DNA from: Shewanella mangrovisoli
GTDB lineage: Bacteria > Pseudomonadota > Gammaproteobacteria > Enterobacterales > Shewanellaceae
DNA length: 64,000 nucleotides
Assembly (NCBI RefSeq): GCF_019457635.1
Contig: NZ_CP080412.1
Coordinates: 2,728,001 to 2,792,000 of the forward strand
Direction of reading: 5' to 3'
Both the position numbers and the translations under genes were made by a program. The notes below the pieces were generated by a model. That model was not told where the DNA came from. It searched no databases and saw nothing but the letters and a program-made list of their open reading frames with translations. This document shows, piece after piece, positions 8,447 to 15,460 of the stretch. Position 1 is the stretch's first letter; each line of letters begins with the position of its first letter.

Positions 8447-8493
8447 TGGTCGGTATGAGAGGATTCGAACCTCCGACCCCTGACACCCCATGA
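8447..8493 (-). pseudogene. 3' fragment of tRNA-Pro(GGG)
   Basis: Holds the CCA end, acceptor 3' strand, T arm and part of the anticodon arm, but no 5' half. It is the piece cut off by integration; the working tRNA is at the right end of the prophage. Confidence 0.9.
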
Positions 8494-8557
8494 TTGATTT
8501 TAAAAACTACCTATATATCTGATATTAAAGTATTTAAATCAAAATATCTTGTAAAAA

Positions 8558-8589
8558 TCAACCTAGAAAAATACCTGATGTCAACCTAG
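8558..8589. repeat. Two TCAACCTAG repeats, possible integrase arm sites
   Basis: The 9-mer TCAACCTAG occurs at 8558-8566 and 8581-8589, 23 bp apart, inside the prophage about 70 bp from attL. Position suits integrase or excisionase arm binding. The rest of 8494-8728 is AT-rich with no gene seen. Confidence 0.4.
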
Positions 8590-8728
8590 TTTGCGTTTTC
8601 TGCACTCTTTGTTTTCAAAGGCTTACAAATGGTTTGTCCCCTGTTTTCTACATCTACATATTCTTAGTAATTCTAATTTGATCCTGCTTTTGAAATACCA
8701 ATTTTGTACATGCCCATTCTCGAAAGAT

Positions 8729-9982
8729 TTAGCACTTAAAATGCGGTAAACATGCCCAATTGGTGGTGTATTGCGGAGTGAGCAGTTCGCGGCGCATGGC
8801 CCACTTTTGGTTGATACCTTGGGCAGCGAGAAATAATGTATCGGTGCCAAAGCGATGGTTGATGCTATCGAGGGCCTGCATCAACTGAGGGTTGGCGGTC
8901 GGTGCATTGAATAAATCAAACTGATGGTGTTTTTCGCTGACTAAATCTAACAAGCCCACACCGATTTTATAATAGCGTACCCCTTGCCGAAACAATTTAG
9001 GGGCAGCGGTGCTCATCGCGCGAGTGAGCTCAGCGCTGCAATTAGTAGCACAGGGGAAATTTACTAATGTCTTGGCCCCTGTAGGTTCCTCATCATAAGG
9101 GGAATTATTGGCGAACAGCAGCATGGTTTTACATAACGAGCCTTGCTTTCTGGCTTTAGCGGCAGCAATGCCAATATGCTTGCTTAAGGCCTGATGAAGC
9201 TGTTCATAATCGGTGATGCGCTCACCAACACTGCGAGTCGAGAATATCTGCTTTTTATCTGCCCTTGCCTCGTCCCATTGCTTACAGGCTTGGCCATTCA
9301 GTTCTCTTACGGTGCGCTCAATCTCGATACTAAATTGTTTGCGGGCGAGTCCTGCCGGCATACTTGCCAGATCATAAGCGGTATTAATGTCCATTAGCGC
9401 GAGTTTTTTGCTGATGCGGCGGCCAATCCCCCACACCTCGCCCACTTCTACCGACTTTAAAATAGCAAGTCGGTCTGGCTCATTGTCTATCACGCAAACG
9501 CCTTTATAACCGGGTAATTTTTTGGCCGCGTGGTTAGCCAGTTTTGCCAGCGTTAAGGTAGCACCAATGCCCACACAGACGGGTAAGCGGGCTTCTTTCC
9601 ATACCGCACGGCGGATTAACTGCCCTTGGTCATGTAGCGACTTAATTGCAGGGCAATTTTTAAAAGATAAAAAGCTCTCATCAATGGAATACACATGCTG
9701 CTCAGGCGCATAGCGGCCGATAATCCCCATCATCTTAGTGGAGAGATCGGCATAGAGCTCATAATTACTTGAGCAAGCAATCACCCCCAACTTTTGGCAC
9801 TGGTCCTTAAATTCAAAGTAAGGTGCAAACTTGGGGATCCCCAACTCCTTGGCCTGACGATTAGCCGCCACAATACAGCCGTCATTATTGCTCAGGACTA
9901 TGATCGGCTTGCCGCGCCAGTCAGGTCGAAACACCTGCTCAGCGCTGCAATAAAAACTATTGGCATCAACTAGAGCATACAT
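8729..9982 (-). CDS. umuC: UmuC-type translesion DNA polymerase V subunit
   Basis: 417 residues, Y-family polymerase. The start 'MYALVDANSFYCSAEQVFRPDW' and 'YSIDESFLSF' carry the catalytic acidic residues; 'KLANHAAKKLPGYKGVCVI' and 'VWGIGRRISKKL' (helix-hairpin-helix) follow. The C-terminus is close to UmuC in length. The start overlaps the end of umuD by 13 bases, as in other umuDC operons. LexA-controlled through the box at 10401. It lies just inside attL, the usual place for lysogenic cargo. Confidence 0.93.
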   Translation of the reverse strand: MYALVDANSFYCSAEQVFRPDWRGKPIIVLSNNDGCIVAANRQAKELGIPKFAPYFEFKDQCQKLGVIACSSNYELYADLSTKMMGIIGRYAPEQHVYSIDESFLSFKNCPAIKSLHDQGQLIRRAVWKEARLPVCVGIGATLTLAKLANHAAKKLPGYKGVCVIDNEPDRLAILKSVEVGEVWGIGRRISKKLALMDINTAYDLASMPAGLARKQFSIEIERTVRELNGQACKQWDEARADKKQIFSTRSVGERITDYEQLHQALSKHIGIAAAKARKQGSLCKTMLLFANNSPYDEEPTGAKTLVNFPCATNCSAELTRAMSTAAPKLFRQGVRYYKIGVGLLDLVSEKHHQFDLFNAPTANPQLMQALDSINHRFGTDTLFLAAQGINQKWAMRRELLTPQYTTNWACLPHFKC

Positions 9983-10389
9983 TTTAAATTCGTGAGTGTT
10001 GGATTTTGGCGGTGAAAACGAATCGAACTTACAACAACACCCTCAATGTTGAATGAGTCATAATCATGAATGGGTTTAGGTTGAAACTGCTCGTTTGCTG
10101 ATAGCAGTAAGCGGCGAGTTTTATCGATAATTTTACACACAAACTCACCGTTATAATTGGCAACAATAACATCACCATCACGGGCCGTTTCATGGCGATC
10201 GACTATCAACAAATCACCAAAATGAATGCCAACCCCTTGCATTGAATCCCCTCGAGCAAACCCCATAAAGGTCGCATTGGGATGCAAAATCAGGAGCTGG
10301 TCTAGACTCAAACCCAGCTGGCGATATTCTTCGGCGGGACTCTCGAACCCCGTAAGTCCCGCACTTGCATAGATTGGTATAATACGCAT
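9970..10389 (-). CDS. umuD: UmuD-type SOS mutagenesis protein
   Basis: With the ATG at 10389 the protein is 139 residues, the size of E. coli UmuD. A longer GTG start at 10401 would touch the LexA box and is less likely. The self-cleavage residues are present: Ser49 ('ARGDSMQG') and Lys86 ('VCKII'), with a cleavage site at Ala10-Gly11 ('SAGLTGFESPAEEY'). Cleaved UmuD' binds UmuC to form Pol V. RecA-dependent activation is known for the family. Confidence 0.93.
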   Translation of the reverse strand: MRIIPIYASAGLTGFESPAEEYRQLGLSLDQLLILHPNATFMGFARGDSMQGVGIHFGDLLIVDRHETARDGDVIVANYNGEFVCKIIDKTRRLLLSANEQFQPKPIHDYDSFNIEGVVVSSIRFHRQNPTLTNLKCML

Positions 10390-10400
10390 AACTAAAACCA

Positions 10401-10416
10401 CTGTTTAAACATACAG
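10401..10416 (-). promoter_or_regulatory. LexA (SOS) box of umuDC
   Basis: CTGT-N8-ACAG, a full match to the LexA consensus core with AT-rich centre, 12 bp before the umuD ATG. Confidence 0.9.
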
Positions 10417-10451
10417 TGATTTTAGCAGCAATCATACGGCTGGCAAGCGAC

Positions 10452-10649
10452 TCATTCAGAAAAACGTGCTCGCATTAGCTCTTCATCATATAGCTCTTCA
10501 CGTAAGATCTTGACGCTACTGGCTGCGAGCACTCCTAACCGAGAGCCAGGAAGTGTGGTGATTTTGATATCTGGTAGGTGATTGCCGTTCTCATCATAGA
10601 TGTTTTGCAACATGATTGATTGGTATTCGTATCTCTGCACTATCAACAT
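10452..10649 (-). CDS. CsrA/RsmA-like small RNA-binding protein
   Basis: From the ATG at 10649, which has a strong GGAGG 5 bases upstream, the product is 65 residues. It reads like CsrA: 'MLIVQR' at the start, a central 'DIKITTL', 'RLGVLAASSVKILREELY' at the end. Arg6 and the 'REE' Arg line up with RNA-binding residues of CsrA. It is divergent, with an insertion near residue 20. CsrA proteins bind GGA motifs in mRNA leaders. A phage-borne copy could reprogramme host mRNAs or time phage genes (inference). Confidence 0.6.
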   Translation of the reverse strand: MLIVQRYEYQSIMLQNIYDENGNHLPDIKITTLPGSRLGVLAASSVKILREELYDEELMRARFSE

Positions 10650-11110
10650 AGGACCTCCGTGTCTAATGGGTACAGTTGAAGTGTAGAACAGTTTAACCAA
10701 TACATGTAAAAGCGAATTTTGAATAGGAATTGACGATAATCAATAATTGAAAACTGCCAAGAAAAGCAAATAAGGCATATACATAAAGTATCTATCTGTA
10801 AATATGAGTGTTAAATTCATTACAACTTTTGAATGATAAAATTCAAAAATAATAAACAGGACAGCTCACCATATAAATTATTACATTCTTTACGTTATTC
10901 AAAATCAAGGATAACTCCTCACCAAAAATTTAATTAACCACCTTACTCATCAATAACATACAAACCATATTGCGCACCATAAAACTTCAAATGAAAAGTA
11001 ATAGGCCGAGTTACAACTACAAAACATAATCAACACCATTGTATAACAACATTCAATATAGTAGCCTCATCACGCTTACGTCAATAATATGGATATTAGA
11101 AGGTGTAAAT
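10650..11110. other. AT-rich intergenic stretch; no gene seen
   Basis: Separates the leftward csrA-like gene from the rightward secreted-protein gene. It must hold their promoters, but none can be assigned with confidence. Confidence 0.5.
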
Positions 11111-12082
11111 ATGAAAAAAAGTTTTTCTGTTTTAATAGCGTCACTATGTCTAAGTACTTTTTCTGCTAACTCTGAAGAGTACAAATGGGATGCTGAGATA
11201 ATTTCAAAAAATTATGATCTGAGTATTGCAGGAAATGCAAACTATACATCTCCCATCGTTATCAATGGCAGTGTCGTGAGTAACAAATTAAACATTACGC
11301 ACTCCGACATAAACAATATTTATCTCAAACTTCAGCAAGAAACCACAGCTAAGTTAATACCAGAAATAAGCAAGTTAGTTGAAAGGTTGGGTATTCATTT
11401 AAGAAGTGTTCAGGCTACTTATTCTGCCCCAATCAAATTCAAGCTGACAGGTAAAAGTAATGGTGGTATAGAAGTCAAAGTAACCATCCCAAATCTTAAT
11501 ATCGTCGCCAAAGCAGAAAAGAGTTGGTATCTAGATGTAAAAGCAAAACTTAACATGAGTAATATCGTTGTGTCTGGTGATTATAACTTAATTACTGGCG
11601 TAATTGATAACCCACAGTTCTCTGCCGCTAAATCTGTTGATGTTGATAGCAACTTTGGTCCATTCCTTGGCCCATTAGAAATGTTGACTATTGATGAAAT
11701 TGCAGAATATATGATCTCAGTTAGTATAACTCAATTCATCACGCAGACATTATTATCTGTTCAAAATAGTGATACTAAAATTTTAGGACTGGATCAGATT
11801 GTCCAGCCTAATAAATATATCGTTAACAACATTGACGTAGGACAATTTATCAAAGAATCACTCTCAGGATTGCTGGATAAACAGTATATTGAAGTGACCC
11901 TATATCAACAATCATTAACACCTGATCCAATGCCATATCGCTGCTTTGAACCCGGCAACGTTACTTGGTCTAACAACATTGCTGAAGTTCATCTTTCAGG
12001 AAAACATTTCTTGAGAATCAAACGTGATACTACCCAAAAATGTACATGGAATTGGGGAAGTGGTCATCAGCCTGACTACTAA
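11111..12082 (+). CDS. Secreted hypothetical protein (prophage cargo)
   Basis: 323 residues from the ATG at 11111. A signal peptide 'KKSFSVLIASLCLSTFSANS' is cleaved near residue 20, so the protein is periplasmic or exported. The body is rich in Ser, Asn, Ile and Lys with beta-strand patterns and no recognised domain. The gene is low in GC, points against the late operon and has a terminator after it, like a moron expressed from the lysogen. Confidence 0.75.
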   Translation: MKKSFSVLIASLCLSTFSANSEEYKWDAEIISKNYDLSIAGNANYTSPIVINGSVVSNKLNITHSDINNIYLKLQQETTAKLIPEISKLVERLGIHLRSVQATYSAPIKFKLTGKSNGGIEVKVTIPNLNIVAKAEKSWYLDVKAKLNMSNIVVSGDYNLITGVIDNPQFSAAKSVDVDSNFGPFLGPLEMLTIDEIAEYMISVSITQFITQTLLSVQNSDTKILGLDQIVQPNKYIVNNIDVGQFIKESLSGLLDKQYIEVTLYQQSLTPDPMPYRCFEPGNVTWSNNIAEVHLSGKHFLRIKRDTTQKCTWNWGSGHQPDY

Positions 12083-12107
12083 AAAACTGTAGTGACGTAA
12101 GCAACAC

Positions 12108-12147
12108 AATGACAATACAGAGGTATTTATACTTCTGTATTGTCATT
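12108..12147. terminator. Terminator between cargo gene and late operon end
   Basis: A 14-bp perfect stem (aatgacaatacaga / tctgtattgtcatt) with a 12-nt loop lies between convergent genes. It ends the late tail operon (-) and the secreted-protein gene (+). Confidence 0.85.
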
Positions 12148-12172
12148 TTAAGGATCAGATAGGTAGAGTGCC

Positions 12173-12385
12173 TTAAATCTCTATCTCCACAAATGGCAAA
12201 TCGGGTGCAGTCCCTAGCACCCTGCCATCTTGCACATAGATATGCTCGCCAACACTGGCGCTACCAATGGCGCGGATAGTGTGGCCGCTCGAGCTGCTGG
12301 CGGTAACGGTACCATCGGCATTGACGGCAGACACCAGCATGATCTGCCGTGGCAACACGAATGCTGATTGAAGTTGTTTAAGCAT
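12173..12385 (-). CDS. Small phage protein at the end of the tail operon
   Basis: 70 residues from the ATG at 12385, which has AAGGAGA upstream. It is beta-rich with no signal ('LVSAVNADGTVTASSSSGHTIRAIGSASVGEHIYV'), resembling a small bead-like or OB-type domain. It lies just after the tail-tip gene, so a tail-tip accessory role is inferred from position. Confidence 0.65.
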   Translation of the reverse strand: MLKQLQSAFVLPRQIMLVSAVNADGTVTASSSSGHTIRAIGSASVGEHIYVQDGRVLGTAPDLPFVEIEI

Positions 12386-12406
12386 AACTCTCCTTAAGAG
12401 CAATCC

Positions 12407-14188
12407 TTACTCGAGTGGGCAAACCAATGTAACGCTTTGCTCGATATCGATATCGCCGCGTTCGCTTACGGTCGCGCGGATTGACCAGCTATCGCACACG
12501 CCTTTAAACACCTCGCCGTTAATGGTGACCCCCAACAACATACCAGGTGTTGCAGGTGGTAAATCGGCCATCACGGGCATCGAGAGATTCACACTCAACT
12601 TATCGCCAGTTTCTGCCAATGCATTAGTGCCGGCTACACGAGCAGCTTGGTTATCGACAATCAGCTGGGCAATGATATCTGCGGTGGGGATATTACCCGC
12701 GCTGCCTGCGCGCTTCACTTTTGCATCAATGCCCTGCTGTTCGCCACGCAGCCACACCACGTTACACAATGGATTGCGGCTAACTGAATCGCTATAGCTA
12801 GTGATCACCGCATCGTGCAATGCTAGATCAGGCACTGCAGCGGCCATTGCCCACGGCGCCGTTGGCCAGCGCGGCACGATTGTCAGCTTGTTGGTCGCAT
12901 CATCGGTTAAGATCATGCAGCCCAATTGCCCCACCGCCTCGGCTACTGCTTCGATCGGCGATTTATTGCCCACGCTAAAGGCACCCGCTGGAATGGTAAA
13001 ATCTGGGATGCCGTTAAGCTCGATAGTCCAGCCCGTATTTTGCAGCAAGTCACCCAGTAAACCCGCAAAGCTGCGGGCGGTGGCGTTGGTGTGACTGAGT
13101 GGCAACTTATAAGGCGCGGCCAGCTCGGCCACGCGAGAGCGGCCAGTGCTGTTATAGGTCGCCGTACCAAACACTTTGTTTGCACTTGGTTGTTCTGCAA
13201 TCGCGTAAAACTCATAGCCATTGATGGTGATCAGCAATAGCTCATTGTGAGCACGCTCGGCATCGATACGGCTTGAAAACTCCAAGCTCACCGCGCGAGC
13301 CCACTGGCCACGGCTTTGGCTAATGCTCACGTTACTTACCACAATGGGTAAATTGTCTGACACGCGCACGCATGTAAGGGTTGGCTGCATTAAGTAATAC
13401 CTGCGGATCTGAGGTTCAATAGGGATTTTAAAGTCGATGTTTGGCAAGCTTGGATTGGTACCTATCAGGCCGCCGCCATCGTCCCAGTAACAAACATTCG
13501 GTGAAGGGGTAAAGTTGAGCACAATAGGGCTTGAAGCATTTACCCAAGGCTCACTAAAGTTAAAGGTGATCTTGCCTTTTGGCGGGTTGTACTTGCTCGA
13601 ACATACCCAGCGCGCAGCGTGTGGCCCCCATGCAATGCCCCGCATATCGCCTGAGGCACGAATATCTGAATGATGAAGCCTAATCTCTGTTGCGGCTAAC
13701 CCAGCTTGCATATCTCCCAATGCAATAAACTGCGTAGTGGCCTTAGGTTGGCGCCATGGCATTTCAACCATAGTTTGCGCAGCCTCTGGTGATAACCAGA
13801 GGCTAGCAGCTTGCACGGAATGTGAATCTGGTACCAACCAAAGCAGATCTGCTTTACATAGCACCAAGTTATTCCAGCGCCAGCCTATAGAGACTATCAC
13901 CCCGAGTAATGCTTTTGCTTGCCACTTGGCTGTTAGCTGTTGTTTCACATAATCAACTTGCCATTGTGGCACCAACCTTATGCCGTGGCTTTCAGTAGCA
14001 CTCGCTATGGTTAACTGCTGGGCGACACTCTGCCCAATAGCTATACCAATGCCGCACATTATGCCAATGGTACCCGCGCTAATGGGTACCTCTGGCACTT
14101 CAGGCGTGGGATCATCGGTAAAGCTAAGAACAATAGGTGAAGCAGCGGCAATCCACGGGGTATCAAAGTTGATAACTATGGCGGTCAT
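12407..14188 (-). CDS. Tail-tip/baseplate hub-like protein
   Basis: 593 residues. The C-terminal half, with 'VSISQSRGQWARAVSLEFSS', 'NGYEFYAI' and 'ARSFAGLLGDLLQNTGW', resembles gp27/gp44-like hub domains at the tip of phage tails. The first half holds two copies of a short motif (about residues 4-24 and 210-228; 'PW..A.SPIVL.F'), so the N-terminal part contains an internal duplication. Its start overlaps the upstream stop. Receptor contact or membrane penetration is inferred from family and position. Confidence 0.65.
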   Translation of the reverse strand: MTAIVINFDTPWIAAASPIVLSFTDDPTPEVPEVPISAGTIGIMCGIGIAIGQSVAQQLTIASATESHGIRLVPQWQVDYVKQQLTAKWQAKALLGVIVSIGWRWNNLVLCKADLLWLVPDSHSVQAASLWLSPEAAQTMVEMPWRQPKATTQFIALGDMQAGLAATEIRLHHSDIRASGDMRGIAWGPHAARWVCSSKYNPPKGKITFNFSEPWVNASSPIVLNFTPSPNVCYWDDGGGLIGTNPSLPNIDFKIPIEPQIRRYYLMQPTLTCVRVSDNLPIVVSNVSISQSRGQWARAVSLEFSSRIDAERAHNELLLITINGYEFYAIAEQPSANKVFGTATYNSTGRSRVAELAAPYKLPLSHTNATARSFAGLLGDLLQNTGWTIELNGIPDFTIPAGAFSVGNKSPIEAVAEAVGQLGCMILTDDATNKLTIVPRWPTAPWAMAAAVPDLALHDAVITSYSDSVSRNPLCNVVWLRGEQQGIDAKVKRAGSAGNIPTADIIAQLIVDNQAARVAGTNALAETGDKLSVNLSMPVMADLPPATPGMLLGVTINGEVFKGVCDSWSIRATVSERGDIDIEQSVTLVCPLE

Positions 14189-14487
14189 GAGCGGATATTC
14201 ACCTGATTACCGTTAATCAAATCGGCTTGCCGACCATCTAAAAACTTAGCATTAAAAGAACGGTCATCATCGAGTATGCCGACCAGCAGGTCACTTGAAG
14301 TAGCAAAGCGTAATGGCACAATAAACTTCATTGTTTTGTTACTTTGAAATCTAAAGTTATGAAAAACTTCTGCGCTGACTCTATCCATGATGATAATTCG
14401 CTCTGCGTCATTAGCAGCCACAACGTCAACACACGCTTGGTTAAGTGGTCTATCTTTCGCGGCAATGATTTGAATGATCCTAGTCAT
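14185..14487 (-). CDS. Small tail-operon protein
   Basis: 100 residues, no signal or membrane segment, with stop and start overlapping both neighbours, so translationally coupled. No family recognised; 'NFRFQSNKTMKFIVPLRFATSSDLLVGILDDDRSFNAKFL' suggests a beta-sandwich-like fibre or tip component, like domains used in tail fibres (weak inference). Confidence 0.65.
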   Translation of the reverse strand: MTRIIQIIAAKDRPLNQACVDVVAANDAERIIIMDRVSAEVFHNFRFQSNKTMKFIVPLRFATSSDLLVGILDDDRSFNAKFLDGRQADLINGNQVNIRS

Positions 14488-15436
14488 ACCATTGCTCCAT
14501 ATTTATCCAAATATGGGGGGCATAGTTACTTCTAAGCAGTGTATGCATAACACCATTCATTGACACATCAATAGGCCAAGAGTCGTTTCTATACCCCATA
14601 AATTGTGAAGAATACATACCCGGAATCTTTCCGCGCACCATTGGGGATATTAAACTCGACGCAGAGACAACCCCATCTCTATCTGTTGTGGAGTAAGTAA
14701 TCGTAAGTAAAAATGGTGATAATATATGTTGTATACCAGACAACTCGGCGTTATCAGTATAAATGGTAGAGTTATTATTACCCGTGAAAGGGTCTATAGT
14801 AGAATATTCTCTAACAGTACCACTTCCCGCATCAGTGTCATAAAAATAGGCATATTTAGCATTATGTGAAACACCGAGGCTATTTGCAGTATTTCCGCCT
14901 GTAGTACCACTGACTAACGTAAACATGCTCTGGTCATTTGCATAAAATGACTCAATATCTCCGATAAAATAGACTTGAAAGTATTGATAGCTTGAGGTGT
15001 TTGTACCATCGCTCATTAACATATTATTAGTTCTATGTAGAATGAGATAAAACCCCCTACTTGTTCCTATAATTTCCCACCCGCGATAAGTACTATTTTG
15101 GTATAAACCTCGGTAATTGACTGGCTTTATAAATGTGTCTAGCGCACTCATATCCTTAGCGCACTGAATTAAGCACGTTGTATTAGCCGCATTAGCGCCT
15201 GTACTAGACCAAAACTGAAAGTAGCCACCTGAACCACCATTAGCGAGTGAATTTCTAAATGCAACTTTTTGCGAGCCAGCATCTTCAAACTCAAGCGTCC
15301 AACCAAGTGGGGCCTTGGTTCCATAACCATTCATTAAGCAAGCTTTTAATATGGCAATCCACTCTGACGGGGTGCCATTAACTAGCTGTGGCGCACCGGG
15401 GTCGGTGTAGCGATAATCGGTTACTGGTAATCCCAT
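14480..15436 (-). CDS. Tail-tip protein, possible receptor-binding component
   Basis: 318 residues, rich in Ser, Asn, Tyr and Gly, low in charge, typical of exposed tail proteins. The gene is more AT-rich than its neighbours, hinting at recent exchange, as seen for host-range genes. The N-terminus 'MGLPVTDYRYTDPGAPQLVNGTPSEWIAILKACLMNGYG' looks like a conserved attachment part. Function inferred from position between two tail proteins. Confidence 0.65.
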   Translation of the reverse strand: MGLPVTDYRYTDPGAPQLVNGTPSEWIAILKACLMNGYGTKAPLGWTLEFEDAGSQKVAFRNSLANGGSGGYFQFWSSTGANAANTTCLIQCAKDMSALDTFIKPVNYRGLYQNSTYRGWEIIGTSRGFYLILHRTNNMLMSDGTNTSSYQYFQVYFIGDIESFYANDQSMFTLVSGTTGGNTANSLGVSHNAKYAYFYDTDAGSGTVREYSTIDPFTGNNNSTIYTDNAELSGIQHILSPFLLTITYSTTDRDGVVSASSLISPMVRGKIPGMYSSQFMGYRNDSWPIDVSMNGVMHTLLRSNYAPHIWINMEQWYD

Positions 15437-15460
15437 TTCTCTCTCCTAAAATCAGCTTAA

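Larger units (their letters stand above)
8385..8493. repeat. attL: left copy of the 109-bp attachment repeat
   Basis: Identical to 52192-52300 except for c/t and a/g differences in the terminator loop region (8412 and 8414). It ends at 'caccccatga', after which prophage and tRNA sequences diverge. It is the displaced original 3' end of the tRNA gene. Confidence 0.93.

Noticed and set aside
8447..8493. A second tRNA-Pro gene at the left end
   Set aside because: Only the 3' part is present; no 5' acceptor strand or D arm.
10390..10401. Upstream GTG start of umuD
   Set aside because: It touches the LexA box, and the ATG at 10389 gives exactly 139 residues.
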